Positions 9,081 through 18,610 are shown, numbered from the stretch's first letter. The stretch is 64,000 bases of DNA from [Pseudopropionibacterium] massiliense (GCF_900607225.1 NZ_LR027842.1:2446980-2510979), one strand, 5' to 3'. Made by a program: numbers and translations. Notes: a model not told the origin generated them from the letters alone.

Positions 9081-10061
9081 CTACTTCTTGCGGAAGAAGA
9101 CCACGGCCCCCAGCGCGAGGGCCAGCACCGCGGCAGCCGCGATGGCGAGGCGGGTGCCACCCCGCGCCGGCTGGGTGGTCTTCTCCTCAGGATCCGGCGC
9201 GGTTGTCTCCTGCGGGGTGGGTGAGGCGCTGTCCCCGGGGCTCTCGGAAGGGACCGGGGACGCGGTTTCGGAGGCCTCGCCCGACGGCGAGATCGTGACG
9301 GTACCGTCGGATGTGGGGACAGCTTCCTCCCGAAGCTGCGGTCCCGCCCCCACCAGCATCCTGTCCCCGCTGAACGTGGTGATCGACTCCCCGTCGGGGG
9401 CACCCTGATAGGTGAGGGTGGCGCGGGTTTCCCAGCTGGAGGCGTCGACGACCTGCACCCCGGATTGGGTTCTCAACGCCATGGTGACGCCGTCGGAGAG
9501 GAAAACCCCGTCGGTCACCCCCGCCGGGGCGTCGGAGGCGCGGCTCAGTTTGTTCACTCCCGAACGCGATGGTTCCAGTTCGGCGTAGTAGATGCCCGGG
9601 TTCTCGCCCGCCGTCACGACGTAGATGCGCCCCCTGCCCGAGACCAGCACCGACTTGGCGTCGTGCGCCCCGTCCGGGTAGCGGAAGTCGTAGGCGTTGT
9701 AGGACTGGTTGCCAACTTCGGACGGGAGCTTGTACACGGTGATCTTGTTGCGCTTGCCCCCGGAATCCCCGACGTCGCCGACGTAGAGAGAACCCGAGTA
9801 CAGGGCCAGACCCTGCACGGACTCGGTGTCGGCGGAGAAACTGACGGAGCCCAGCCCCGCACCCTTGGCGTCGGTGACCATGATGCGCGTCCCGTCGGTC
9901 TCGGACACCGCGAACAACCGCGACGACTGCTGGTCGAAGGCCACTCCCGTCAGGGGGCCAGCTGCATCGGAAATGGTGACGTCGGCCAGGGCCGGGGTTC
10001 CCCCCCAGACCAGGCACGCCGTCGCCGCAGCGACTGCGGCGATGCGTCGAATGGATCTCAT
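9081..10061 (-). CDS. Secreted, membrane-anchored beta-propeller-like protein of unknown function
   Basis: 326 residues from the ATG at 10061. The N-terminus is a Sec signal peptide (MRSIRRIAAVAAATACLVW followed by ALA). The body has repeated strand-rich segments (GVAFDQQSSRLFAVSE, VQGLALYSGSLYVGDVGD, KSVLVSGRGRIYVVTAGE) typical of WD40/NHL-like propellers. A Ser/Thr/Pro/Glu-rich linker follows, then one hydrophobic helix (LAIAAAAVLALALGAVVFF) and a RKK stop-transfer tail; no LPXTG motif is visible. I therefore read it as a cell-surface protein held by its C-terminus. A longer frame opens at 10076. TATGCT lies ten bases before the ATG, so the transcript may have almost no leader. Function unknown. 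Confidence 0.75.
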   Translation of the reverse strand: MRSIRRIAAVAAATACLVWGGTPALADVTISDAAGPLTGVAFDQQSSRLFAVSETDGTRIMVTDAKGAGLGSVSFSADTESVQGLALYSGSLYVGDVGDSGGKRNKITVYKLPSEVGNQSYNAYDFRYPDGAHDAKSVLVSGRGRIYVVTAGENPGIYYAELEPSRSGVNKLSRASDAPAGVTDGVFLSDGVTMALRTQSGVQVVDASSWETRATLTYQGAPDGESITTFSGDRMLVGAGPQLREEAVPTSDGTVTISPSGEASETASPVPSESPGDSASPTPQETTAPDPEEKTTQPARGGTRLAIAAAAVLALALGAVVFFRKK

Positions 10062-10105
10062 GGTGTCGGCCAGCATACTGGGCTTTGCCCTGTAGGCTGT
10101 GTTTC

Positions 10106-10717
10106 ATGCGAGCGATGAGGCTCTTCGGCATTCGCATCGACGATGTCCGGGACATCTTCGGCGCCCCACCCGAGGTGGCGGAGGCGCTGACAAGGGTGTT
10201 CGCGCAACGTTACCCCGCTCCGGTCATGAAACGCCGCTGGGGGCTGTTCCGGCGCAATCCCGACCTGGAGGTGGATCCCTCGCGTCCCCTGATGCGGGAC
10301 GCGAGCACCCTCCTGGAAGGCGGGTTCGTTCCCCAGGAACGGCTCGGACAGTGCTGGGAGGTGCTCCTGCTGTGGCTGGAACACCTGGCGGACCCCGCCA
10401 CCCGGATCGAGTACCGGCGTCTCGACTCGGTGGAGTTCGACCTGGCACGCCGGGGCCTGCCCTCGACGCTGTCGGTGACCCGCCTGGGCAAACGACCGCT
10501 CGGCATCCCGCTGATGCCCCTGGCCGGGATGCAGGCGGGCTACGGTCATCGCACCCACGCCGCAGCCACTCGCGAGGCCCTCGGGGAGATAGATCCTGAA
10601 ACCCTCGACGAGGCCACCCGGGAAGTCGTGACTCCTCTCCTGGAGTTCCTCCGGGATCTGTCCGACGAGAAGGATGTCGTCGTGGTGGATCAGGCGGTCC
10701 CGAAGGAAACGGCCTGA
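10106..10717 (+). CDS. Conserved-looking hypothetical cytoplasmic protein
   Basis: About 203 residues from the ATG at 10106; a second in-frame ATG lies at 10115 (MRLFGIRIDDVRDIFG). No signal peptide, membrane segment or family motif that I recognise. The composition is ordinary for a soluble protein, with a hydrophobic, helix-prone middle (LGQCWEVLLLWLEHLADP) and an acidic C-terminus (LSDEKDVVVVDQAVPKE). TAGGCT ends seven bases before the first ATG, with no Shine-Dalgarno sequence, which suggests a leaderless message and supports that start. It is divergent from the secreted propeller gene, with only 44 bases between the two start codons. Function unknown. Confidence 0.7.
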   Translation: MRAMRLFGIRIDDVRDIFGAPPEVAEALTRVFAQRYPAPVMKRRWGLFRRNPDLEVDPSRPLMRDASTLLEGGFVPQERLGQCWEVLLLWLEHLADPATRIEYRRLDSVEFDLARRGLPSTLSVTRLGKRPLGIPLMPLAGMQAGYGHRTHAAATREALGEIDPETLDEATREVVTPLLEFLRDLSDEKDVVVVDQAVPKETA

Positions 10718-10745
10718 TCCACCGGCCGGGAAGGAAACCCGGGCG

Positions 10746-13700
10746 TTACTCGATCACGACCACCAGGTCCCCGCCGTCGAGCTGTGTGGTGCCGATCAGC
10801 ACCACCCGTTTGACCACGCCCGCGACGGGCGCATTGATGGCGGCCTCCATCTTCATGGCCTCGATGGTGGCGACCTGATCTCCGGCAGCGACCTCGTCGC
10901 CCTCAGCGACGGTCACGGTCACGGCCCCCGCGAACGGCGCGGCGACGTGCCCGCGGTTGCCCGGGTCGGCCTTCTCCGCGGAGGCCACCTCCGATTCGAG
11001 GGAGTTGTCGCGCACCCTGACCGGGCGCAGCTGGCCGTTCAGGAGGGTCATGACGTTGCGTCTGGCCCATTTGTCGGGGGCGCCGATGGCCTCCAGGCCG
11101 AGCAGCAGCGTGACGCCCTTCTCCAGCGCGACGGGGTATTCGTGGCCGGGTTCCATCCCGTACAGGTAGGGAATCGTCGGCAGCACGGAGACGTCGCCGA
11201 ACTCGTCGCGTCTCTGCTCGAACTCGCGCGTCGGGCCGGGGAACAGCAACCGGTTGAGGGTTCGCTGCCGCTCGATTCCCGGGGTTTCCAGCAGGACGAG
11301 ATCCTCGGGTGCCACCTCCGTGATGCGCGGCGGTTTGCGGCGACCCTCCAGGGCGCGGGTGCGGAACGGTTCCGGCCAGCCTCCCGCGGGTTCACCCAGC
11401 TCCCCGTTGAGGAAGCCGATCACCGAGTCCGGGATGTCGAAGCGGCGCGGTTCCGCGGCGAACTCCGCCGGATCGGCGCCGACCGCCACCAGGTGCAGCG
11501 CCAGGTCACCCACCACCTTCGACGAGGGCGTGACCTTCGTGGGGCGTCCCAGGATCTTGTCGGCGGCGGCGTACATCGCCTCGATGGCCTCGAACTTGTC
11601 GCCCAGGCCGAGCGCGATGGCCTGCTGGCGCAGGTTGGACAGCTGCCCGCCCGGGATCTCGTGGCTGTAGACGCGCCCCGTCGGCGCCGGAAGCCCCGAT
11701 TCGAAGGGTTTGTAGACCCTGCGGACCGCCTCCCAGTAGGGTTCCAGGTCCAGCACCGCCGCCGGGTCGATGTCCGGGGCACGGTCGGTGCCCTCGAGGG
11801 CCATCAGCAACGCCGACATGGGCGGCTGCGAGGTGGTCGACGACATCGCCGAGTTCGCGACGTCGACCGCGTCCACGCCTGCGTCGATGGCGGCCATCAG
11901 GGTGGCGAGTTGGCCTCCCGTGGTGTCGTGGGTGTGGAGGTGGACGGGCAGTTCGAACCGTTCCCGGAGTGCTGCGACGAGTTTCGCGGCGGCGGCGGGC
12001 CTGAGCAGCCCCGCCCTGTCCTTGATCGCCAGGATGTGCGCCCCAGCCTCGACGATTCGTTCGGCGAGTCGCAGGTAGTGATCGAGGGGGTAGGTCCTCT
12101 CGTCGGGGTCGAGGAGGTTCGCGGTGTAGCAGAGCGCCACCTCCGCCACGGATTCGGTGTCGTTGACCACCGCGTCGATCGCGGGGCGCATCTGTTCGAC
12201 GTCGTTGAGGGCGTCGAAGATGCGGAAGATGTCCACCCCGACCTCGGCGGCCTCCGAGACGAAGGCCCGGGTCACCTGGGTCGGGTAGGGGGTGTAGCCG
12301 ACGGTGTTGCGACCGCGCAGCAGCATCTGCAGGTTCTGGTTCGGCATGGCGGCCCGCAGCTTCGCGAGGCGCTCCCACGGGTCCTCGCCGAGGAACCGCA
12401 GCGCCACGTCGTAGGTGGCCCCTCCCCAGCACTCGACGGAGAACATCCCGGGCAGCAGCCGCGCCTGCCAGGGAGCCACCGCCACCAGGTCGCGGGTGCG
12501 CACCCGCGTGGCCAGCAGCGACTGGTGGGCGTCGCGGAAGGTGGTGTCGGTGACACCCACGGCCCGCTGCTCACGCAGGGCCCTGGCGAATCCGGCCGGG
12601 CCGAGGGCGAGAAGTCGCTGGCGGGAACCGTCGGGGATCCGACCCGCGGGCAGTGTCCCGGGCAGCTTCGCCGAGGGGTCCAGGGACGTGGGGGCGGGCC
12701 CGTTGGGCTGGTTCACGGTGACGTCGGCGAGGAAACGGGCCAGCTTGGTTCCGCGGTCCGCCGGGATGCGTCCCGTCAGCAGGTGGGGCCTCTCGTCGAT
12801 GAACGAGGTGGTCACCGCGCCGCTTCCGAAGTCCGGGTCCTCCAGGACCGCACGCAGGAAGGTGATGTTGGTCGCGATGCCCCGGATCCTGAACTCCGCC
12901 AGCGCACGCCTGGCCCTGACCACGGCGTCGTGGAGGTTGCGGCCGCGGGCGGTGAGTTTGACCAGCAGCGAGTCGAAGTGGGGGCTGACCTCCACCCCGG
13001 TGCCGGTGGTGCCGCCGTCGAGCCGGATGCCCGCGCCGGATGCGGAACGGTAGGCCTGGATCACGCCGGTGTCGGGCCGGAACGAGTTCGCAGGGTCCTC
13101 GGTGGTGATGCGGCACTGCAGGGCGGCGCCGCGGATGTGCAGCTCGTCCTGGCGGATCCCGATCTCCTCCAGGGTCTCCCCGGATGCGATCCGAAGCTGC
13201 GCCTGCACCAGGTCGACATCGGTGATCTCCTCCGTGACGGTGTGCTCCACCTGGATGCGGGGGTTCATCTCGATGAACACGTGACTGCCGGCCCGCGGCC
13301 CCGAGGTCTCGACGAGGAACTCGACGGTCCCGGCGCAGGTGTAGTCGATGGCCTTGGTGAACTTCACTGCGTCGGCGGTCAGCGCTGCGCGCAGCTCGTC
13401 GCTGATGTGGGGGGCGGGGGCGATCTCCACCACCTTCTGGTGGCGGCGCTGGATGGAGCAGTCGCGTTCGAAGAGATGAACGACGTTGCCCTGGTGGTCG
13501 GCCAGCACCTGCACCTCGATGTGGCGGGGAGCCGCGACGGCCTGCTCCACGAACACCGTCGGGTCGCCGAACGCCCCTTCGGCCTCGCGCATCGCGGCCC
13601 CCAGTTCCTCGCCGAAACGGGCGGGGTCGTCGACGCGCCTCATGCCGCGGCCACCGCCGCCCGCGACGGCCTTGATGAACACCGGGAAACCGATCTCCTG

Positions 13701-14144
13701 GGCGCCGGCGATCAGCTCATCGGGGTCGGTGGACGGCGGCGTCGACCTGAGGGTCGGCACCCCCACCCTGCGGGCCTGTTCCAGGGCCCGCACCTTGTTG
13801 CCCGCCAGTTCCAGCACCTCGGCGGAAGGGCCGACGAAGGTGATCCCGTTGGCGGCGCAGGCCGCGGCGAGGTCGGGGTTCTCGGAGAGGAAGCCGTAGC
13901 CGGGATAGACCGCATCGGCCTCGGATTCCTTCGCCACGCGAATGATCTCGTCGATGTCCAGGTATGCCTTGACGGGATGGTCCCGCTCCCCGATCAGGTA
14001 GGACTCGGAGGCCTTGATCCGGTGGTCGGCGTTGCGGTCCTCGTAGGGGAAGACGGCAACGGTCCTGCACCCCAGTTCGAAGGCGGCACGGACGGCTCGA
14101 ACGGCGATCTCGCCTCGGTTGGCGACAAGGACCTTCTGAAACAT
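10746..14144 (-). CDS. pyc: Pyruvate carboxylase (biotin enzyme)
   Basis: Carboxylates pyruvate to oxaloacetate at the expense of ATP, feeding the C4 branch of the fermentation. A full-length single chain of 1132 residues: biotin carboxylase with ATP-grasp (about 1-450, including AVAGGGGRGMR and FIEMNPRIQVEHTVTEE), carboxyltransferase (about 525-800, opening TDTTFRDAHQSLLATR), the PYC allosteric/OADA region, and a C-terminal biotinyl domain with the attachment motif EAMKMEA. In the carboxyltransferase motif usually read KDMAGLL the sequence here is KDRAGLL; the lysine that becomes carboxylated is kept. TAGTCT lies six bases before the ATG, so the message is probably leaderless. It is transcribed alone. 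Confidence 0.96.
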   Translation of the reverse strand: MFQKVLVANRGEIAVRAVRAAFELGCRTVAVFPYEDRNADHRIKASESYLIGERDHPVKAYLDIDEIIRVAKESEADAVYPGYGFLSENPDLAAACAANGITFVGPSAEVLELAGNKVRALEQARRVGVPTLRSTPPSTDPDELIAGAQEIGFPVFIKAVAGGGGRGMRRVDDPARFGEELGAAMREAEGAFGDPTVFVEQAVAAPRHIEVQVLADHQGNVVHLFERDCSIQRRHQKVVEIAPAPHISDELRAALTADAVKFTKAIDYTCAGTVEFLVETSGPRAGSHVFIEMNPRIQVEHTVTEEITDVDLVQAQLRIASGETLEEIGIRQDELHIRGAALQCRITTEDPANSFRPDTGVIQAYRSASGAGIRLDGGTTGTGVEVSPHFDSLLVKLTARGRNLHDAVVRARRALAEFRIRGIATNITFLRAVLEDPDFGSGAVTTSFIDERPHLLTGRIPADRGTKLARFLADVTVNQPNGPAPTSLDPSAKLPGTLPAGRIPDGSRQRLLALGPAGFARALREQRAVGVTDTTFRDAHQSLLATRVRTRDLVAVAPWQARLLPGMFSVECWGGATYDVALRFLGEDPWERLAKLRAAMPNQNLQMLLRGRNTVGYTPYPTQVTRAFVSEAAEVGVDIFRIFDALNDVEQMRPAIDAVVNDTESVAEVALCYTANLLDPDERTYPLDHYLRLAERIVEAGAHILAIKDRAGLLRPAAAAKLVAALRERFELPVHLHTHDTTGGQLATLMAAIDAGVDAVDVANSAMSSTTSQPPMSALLMALEGTDRAPDIDPAAVLDLEPYWEAVRRVYKPFESGLPAPTGRVYSHEIPGGQLSNLRQQAIALGLGDKFEAIEAMYAAADKILGRPTKVTPSSKVVGDLALHLVAVGADPAEFAAEPRRFDIPDSVIGFLNGELGEPAGGWPEPFRTRALEGRRKPPRITEVAPEDLVLLETPGIERQRTLNRLLFPGPTREFEQRRDEFGDVSVLPTIPYLYGMEPGHEYPVALEKGVTLLLGLEAIGAPDKWARRNVMTLLNGQLRPVRVRDNSLESEVASAEKADPGNRGHVAAPFAGAVTVTVAEGDEVAAGDQVATIEAMKMEAAINAPVAGVVKRVVLIGTTQLDGGDLVVVIE

Positions 14145-14150
14145 GCGCCA

Positions 14151-14156
14151 AGACTA
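14151..14156 (-). promoter_or_regulatory. -10 box of pyc, leaderless type
   Basis: On the minus strand TAGTCT is followed by TGGCGC and then the ATG, a six-base gap with no room for a ribosome binding site. Confidence 0.5.
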
Positions 14157-14177
14157 GTGGCAAAACGGAACGGAGAC

Positions 14178-14660
14178 TCAGCCCTCCTGGGGCTCGGTTT
14201 CCCGGGCATGGACCGCGGAGAGCCGGTACAGACCCCAACCGAGGAAGCTGAAGAGCAGACCCGCACCCATCACGAGGGCCGAGACCCCGAATGCCATGAC
14301 GGAGGTGAACAGGGATGCACGCACGAAGTTTCCTGTCTCGACCATGGTGCGGGTCGCCTGGAGCTGCTCGGCCGTGGTGGTGTCACCGGCATCCCGGGCC
14401 TCCTGGACCTTGGCACCCAATTCGGCGTAGGTGAGACCGTTGCTGGCCGCACGGGTGTGCTGCTTGACCGCCTCGGCCTGGTAGAAGGCGGTGAGGGGGC
14501 CCGTCACCTTCGAGCCCGCGAAGGCCGGGGCGTCGTTTGCAACGGTGATGTTCTCGGATGCGAGCTGCGTGGACGTGATTCCCCAGGCGAAGGCCCCGGA
14601 GACAAGCATGAGAACGCCCGCTATGAAGGACGCGAGACCGGCGAACCTGGCTGATTTCAT
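14178..14660 (-). CDS. Two-helix membrane protein of unknown function
   Basis: 160 residues from the ATG at 14660, which has AAAGGAA seven bases upstream. Two membrane helices are clear: residues about 7-29 (FAGLASFIAGVLMLVSGAFA) and about 115-145 (ASLFTSVMAFGVSALVMGAG). Between them is an extracytoplasmic, helix-prone loop rich in Ala, Thr and Glu (LTYAELGAKVQEARDAGDTT). Similar actinobacterial proteins are sometimes labelled LigA, a dioxygenase name; nothing here resembles that enzyme. An AT-rich stretch at about 14705-14725 could hold its promoter. It sits between the purine permease and pyc on the same strand but is probably its own unit. Confidence 0.75.
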   Translation of the reverse strand: MKSARFAGLASFIAGVLMLVSGAFAWGITSTQLASENITVANDAPAFAGSKVTGPLTAFYQAEAVKQHTRAASNGLTYAELGAKVQEARDAGDTTTAEQLQATRTMVETGNFVRASLFTSVMAFGVSALVMGAGLLFSFLGWGLYRLSAVHARETEPQEG

Positions 14661-14825
14661 TGTCGTTCCTTTCCCACCCCGGGCTCCCACCCAACGGGTC
14701 GATGAAATTTAAACTAACTGATGTGGAAGGCTACGTGAGTCTTCCCGGAAAACCAACAGGTTTCACGAACGCCCCGCCCCACAAGACCAAAGGGACGACA
14801 CACGACTTTCGCCCCCCGGCCATGC

Positions 14826-16370
14826 TCAGCCGATGAGGGCCAGCAGCGGGCCCTGCAGGAAGTACACGATGAAAAGCGCGGCGACGACGTACATGAGCGG
14901 ATGCACCCGCTTCGCGTGTCCACGGATCACCTTGATGAAGACGTGGGCGAGGAAACCCACGCCGATGCCGACGGTGATGGAGTAGGAGAACGGCATGAGG
15001 ATGATGGTGAGGAATGCGGGGATGCCCACCTCGGGATCGTTCCAGTCGACGTCGACCACCTGCTCGATCATCAGGAAACCGACGAACACCAGCACCGGTG
15101 AGGCCGCCTCGGATGGCACCATGTTGATGATCGGCGACAGGAAGACGGCCACCAGGAAGGCCAGCCCGGTGACGACGGAGGCCAGCCCCGTGCGGGCCCC
15201 TTCACCGACGCCCGCCGTCGATTCGACGTAGCAGGTGTTCGACGATACCGATCCGAGCCCGCCGGCCACAGCGCCCAAGGAGTCGACCAGGAGGATCTCG
15301 GTGACGTGGCCGGGCATGCCGTGCTCGTCCAGCAGTTTGCCCTCGGAACCAACGGCGACGACGGTGCCCATGGTGTCGAAGAAGTCGGCGAGCAAAAGCG
15401 AGAACACCAGCACCATCAGGCCCAGGAAGGTGGGGAAACTGAAGTGGCCGTCGACGTAGAAGGCCCCGATCATGTCGACCCGGAACAGCAGCCCGAGGTC
15501 GGGCAGGGAGAAGTTCGTCAGGGCTGGCACGTTCAGTGCCCAGCCGCTGGGGTTGTCCGCACCGACATGGGCACCGACGTGCCCCACGGCCTCGATGATG
15601 ATCGCCATCAGCGTCGCGGCGACGATGGAGATCAGCATCGCGCCCTTGACCTTCAGCACGTGCAGGGCGATGAGCAGACCCAGCCCGATCACGAACACGA
15701 GAATGGGCCAGCCGGTCAGCGACCCGGAGATGCCGAGCTCGACGGGCGGGGAACCGGCAGGTTTGCGCACCACCCCCGCGTTGATGAGCCCGACGAAGGC
15801 GATGAACAGCCCGATGCCGACGGAGATCGCGGTCCGCAGGGTCTTCGGCACGGCCTTGAACACGGCCGTGCGGAACCCGGTGAGCACGAGGACCGTGATG
15901 AGAATCCCCTCCCACACCACGAGTCCCATGGCCTGCGGCCAGGTCATCTTCGGCGCAAGCGTGTAGGCGACGAGGGCGTTGAGACCCAGCCCCGTGGCGA
16001 GCCCCATCGGGAAACGGCCGACCAGCCCCATGAGGACGGTCATGATCCCGGCGATGAACGCGGTGGCAGCAGCAACCATTCCGATCGATGCGCCGACCGC
16101 GGCGGCGTCCACCTGCGTCATGCCGGCGTCCAGGAATTTCGGTGCCCCGGAGATGAGATTGCCGTTGATGTCGGTGGCGGTGCCGATGATGAGCGGGTTC
16201 AGCGCGATGATGTAGGCCATCGCGAAGAACGTCACCAAACCGCCGCGAACCTCCTGACCGATGCTGGAACCGTGCCTCGAGATGCGGAAGTGGCGTTCAA
16301 GCCAGGATGCGTTCAGGGGAGCGCCCGAGCTCCCGGGGAGCTTGGCGGCTTTCGGGGATTTCATGACCAC
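14826..16370 (-). CDS. NCS2-family purine (adenine/guanine/hypoxanthine) permease, AzgA type
   Basis: A 514-residue inner-membrane proton symporter for purine bases with 12-14 predicted helices. Family signatures are the opening GGLVTFFAMAYIIALNPLI, the MGLATGLGLNALVAYT segment, and SLLLADFFDTMGTVVAVG in the middle with the substrate-contacting Asp, followed by SSNTCYVESTAGVGEGARTG. I chose GTG at 16370 because TATGAT lies eight bases upstream on the minus strand (16379-16384), as expected for a leaderless transcript; an ATG two codons later is the alternative. No purine riboswitch is visible. Substrate choice within the purines cannot be settled from sequence. Confidence 0.9.
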   Translation of the reverse strand: MVMKSPKAAKLPGSSGAPLNASWLERHFRISRHGSSIGQEVRGGLVTFFAMAYIIALNPLIIGTATDINGNLISGAPKFLDAGMTQVDAAAVGASIGMVAAATAFIAGIMTVLMGLVGRFPMGLATGLGLNALVAYTLAPKMTWPQAMGLVVWEGILITVLVLTGFRTAVFKAVPKTLRTAISVGIGLFIAFVGLINAGVVRKPAGSPPVELGISGSLTGWPILVFVIGLGLLIALHVLKVKGAMLISIVAATLMAIIIEAVGHVGAHVGADNPSGWALNVPALTNFSLPDLGLLFRVDMIGAFYVDGHFSFPTFLGLMVLVFSLLLADFFDTMGTVVAVGSEGKLLDEHGMPGHVTEILLVDSLGAVAGGLGSVSSNTCYVESTAGVGEGARTGLASVVTGLAFLVAVFLSPIINMVPSEAASPVLVFVGFLMIEQVVDVDWNDPEVGIPAFLTIILMPFSYSITVGIGVGFLAHVFIKVIRGHAKRVHPLMYVVAALFIVYFLQGPLLALIG

Positions 16371-16426
16371 GTATCGGGATCATAGACCCGGAAACACGGC
16401 TGGGGACAGCACCCGCGCAAGGACGA

Positions 16427-17200
16427 TCAGTCAAATAGCCGTTCGTCAATTCCAATGGTGTCGAACACCGGGGCGGGCAGCTCCCGGGCTCGTTCGGCGG
16501 CCACCACGTCGGAGTGTCCCCCACAACCGTGTTCAAGACTGACCACGCGCGCATCCGAGGGCGAGTACTCGTTCGCACAGGCACCGAACAGGGTGCCGAG
16601 CGATCCACGCAGCGGCACGAAATATCCGCAGGACGAACAGGTGGCGGGGGCGTGTCTGCTGGATTCATCGCCGTTGCCCGGAGCACCGGAGAGCCAGCGC
16701 TCCGCCGTGGTGTCGCGCCCGACGGCCGAGAGCACCCGTTCCCTTCCAATACCCAGCTCGGCGACGGTGGAGCGCAGCTGCGTCCACTCCGCTGGGTCGG
16801 CGTCGGCAGGCAGGTCCGTCGCGGCGAAACCGGGCTCGAGGCGCGGGTCGTTGTCCGGGGTCGCCATGAGCATTCCGGGCCCGATGTCCCCGGCCTGGAT
16901 GCGCTGTTCCCAGGGGACCCAGGCCGGAGCCAGCAGCGCCTCGGCGCTGGGCAACAGCACCACTTCGTTGATGGTGGCGGTCCGGGCCCGGGAGGCGCGC
17001 ACCAGCGTCACCGCCCAGTACCAGTCCGGGTAGCCCGCCAGCAGGCAGGCGAAGGAATGGGTCACGACCCGCTCCCCCTCGGCCACCACCCCGAGGTGCT
17101 CACCAACAGCGCCGTCTCCCCCGCACTCGATGGCCGCGGCGCGGGCCAGATCGATCGCGGAGGCGGCAACCGAATCAATTCTCAGTGTCGCCACTCTCAC
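16427..17200 (-). CDS. DUF3027 family protein
   Basis: 257 residues of an actinobacteria-restricted family of unknown function. Recognisable parts are GEHLGVVAEGERVVTHSFAC, PDWYWAVTLVRASRARTATI, LLPSAEALLAPAWVPWEQR, and a C-terminal zinc-ribbon-like half (CSSCGYFVPLRGSLGTLFGAC, then SLEHGCGGHSDV) with paired cysteines. It is coupled to the cold-shock gene: its GTG start overlaps that gene's TGA (GTGA). The pairing of a cold-shock domain with DUF3027 recurs in actinobacteria and suggests a role in RNA or stress handling, which is inference only. Confidence 0.85.
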   Translation of the reverse strand: MRVATLRIDSVAASAIDLARAAAIECGGDGAVGEHLGVVAEGERVVTHSFACLLAGYPDWYWAVTLVRASRARTATINEVVLLPSAEALLAPAWVPWEQRIQAGDIGPGMLMATPDNDPRLEPGFAATDLPADADPAEWTQLRSTVAELGIGRERVLSAVGRDTTAERWLSGAPGNGDESSRHAPATCSSCGYFVPLRGSLGTLFGACANEYSPSDARVVSLEHGCGGHSDVVAAERARELPAPVFDTIGIDERLFD

Positions 17201-17580
17201 AGCTCCAGTTCATCGGCCACGCGCCGCAGCACCGCTGCGATCTTCGCACCGTGTTTGTCATCCGGGTAGCGGCCGTGCCGGTACCCGTTGCCCAGGGCGT
17301 CGAGCATCTTGATCAGGTCCTCGACGATCACGGCCATGTCCTGGGCCTTCTTCCGCGACGCCTTGGACAGCGATGGCGGAACCTCCACCAGGCGCACGGA
17401 CAGGGCCTGCTCACCGCGGCGACCCTCGATCACCCCGAATTCCACCTTCTGCCCGGGCTTCAGCGACGTCACACCCTTGGGTAGCACCCCGACCCGGACG
17501 AAGACGTCACCGCCCCCGTCCTTCGTGATGAACCCGAATCCCTTGTCGGCATCGAAGAAGCGAACTCGTCCGGTGGGCAT
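17197..17580 (-). CDS. Cold-shock domain protein with C-terminal extension
   Basis: 127 residues from the ATG at 17580, which has GGGAGA at good spacing; a longer frame opens at 17616. The first 65 residues form a cold-shock domain with RNP1 (KGFGFI) and an RNP2-like DVFVR, in which Val replaces the usual His of VFVH. The remaining 60 residues are an added helical, basic tail (SKASRKKAQDMAVIVEDLIK) ending RRVADELEL, absent from classical 67-residue CspA proteins but common in the actinobacterial long form. Likely a nucleic-acid chaperone. It forms an overlapping operon with DUF3027. Confidence 0.88.
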   Translation of the reverse strand: MPTGRVRFFDADKGFGFITKDGGGDVFVRVGVLPKGVTSLKPGQKVEFGVIEGRRGEQALSVRLVEVPPSLSKASRKKAQDMAVIVEDLIKMLDALGNGYRHGRYPDDKHGAKIAAVLRRVADELEL

Positions 17581-17673
17581 GGCAGGCTCTCCCTCGTGGT
17601 CGTGGCTGGCAGGCAAGTCTATCTCGCCCCGACGCCCAGGAAAACCCGGGAAAGACTGTGCTCATCGCCCTGG

Positions 17674-18441
17674 TCAGATCAGAATGTCGACGACGTGACG
17701 GAAGTAGTCGGCATGGCTCAACCCCGTGGCCGCGGCCTCGTCGACCACCACGAGGGCGCTCGGGTGGAACTGGAGGATCGAGGCCGGGCACACCGCCGCA
17801 ACGGGCCCCTCGATCATGGCGGCGATCGCATCGGCCTTGTGCCGCCCCGTGGCCACCATGACGACGTGCCGGGCCTCCATGATGGTTCCCAGCCCCTGGG
17901 TCACACAGTGCGCGGGAACCGGTTCGCCCTCGTCGAAGAACCGGGCATTGTCGGCACGGGTTCGCTCGGTCAGGGTCTTGACACGGGTGCGGGAGGCGAA
18001 AGACGAGGTGGGCTCGTTGAAGCCGATATGGCCGTTGCTGCCGATGCCCAGCACCTGCACGTCCACGCCTCCCGCGGCCTTGATGGCCTGGTCGTACTCG
18101 AGGGCTGCTGCAGCCAGGTCGGGAGTGAAGCCGTTCGGCACGCGCACCCGGGCGGGATCCATCCTCAGCGGCTCAACCACCGTGCGCAGAATGGTCTGCC
18201 GGTAGCTGAGCGGGTGCTCCGGGGCAATGCCCACGTACTCGTCGAGGGCGAAACCGAGACCGTGCGAGAAATCAACCTCTCCCGCCGCAACCCTGCGGGC
18301 CAGCTCGTTGTAGAGGGTCAGCGGAGAGCTGCCCGTGGCGAGCCCCAGCACCGGGGTCGTGAGCCCCTCGACCCACTGGAGAACTCGATTCGCAGCGATC
18401 TGACCGACCTGCTGCTCGTCGGAACAGATGACCACTTCCAT
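17674..18441 (-). CDS. nagB: Glucosamine-6-phosphate deaminase
   Basis: Converts glucosamine-6-phosphate to fructose-6-phosphate and ammonia, the step after NagA (6773-7903). 255 residues with the phosphate-loop signature LGLATGSSPLTLYNEL, the active-site LDEYVGI, VLGIGSNGHIGFNEP, and TQGLGTIMEARHVVMVATG. AAGGAG seven bases before the ATG supports the start. It is not adjacent to nagA and has its own promoter region; I looked for a DasR-type operator upstream and did not see a convincing one. About 180 bases separate it from the divergent membrane-protein gene. Confidence 0.93.
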   Translation of the reverse strand: MEVVICSDEQQVGQIAANRVLQWVEGLTTPVLGLATGSSPLTLYNELARRVAAGEVDFSHGLGFALDEYVGIAPEHPLSYRQTILRTVVEPLRMDPARVRVPNGFTPDLAAAALEYDQAIKAAGGVDVQVLGIGSNGHIGFNEPTSSFASRTRVKTLTERTRADNARFFDEGEPVPAHCVTQGLGTIMEARHVVMVATGRHKADAIAAMIEGPVAAVCPASILQFHPSALVVVDEAAATGLSHADYFRHVVDILI

Positions 18442-18610
18442 TGCCGGGCTCCTTCACCACACGGTCGAAAACCGCTCATATTCGTTTCAAAATGAACAGT
18501 ACGCCGCGGAAAACTGCTCGGCACGCTCAGCAAACATCTGCGTATCAATCACTCAACCGCCATGCTCAGTGCCCCGGCGCCAAGCCGTGGGAGGCCGCTC
18601 CTCGCCCCGC

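Noticed and set aside
10674..14654. A 1326-codon plus-strand open frame
   Set aside because: It lies exactly opposite pyc and the two-helix protein. Its translation is His/Gly/Arg/Val-rich with no recognisable fold, as expected from third-position GC bias.
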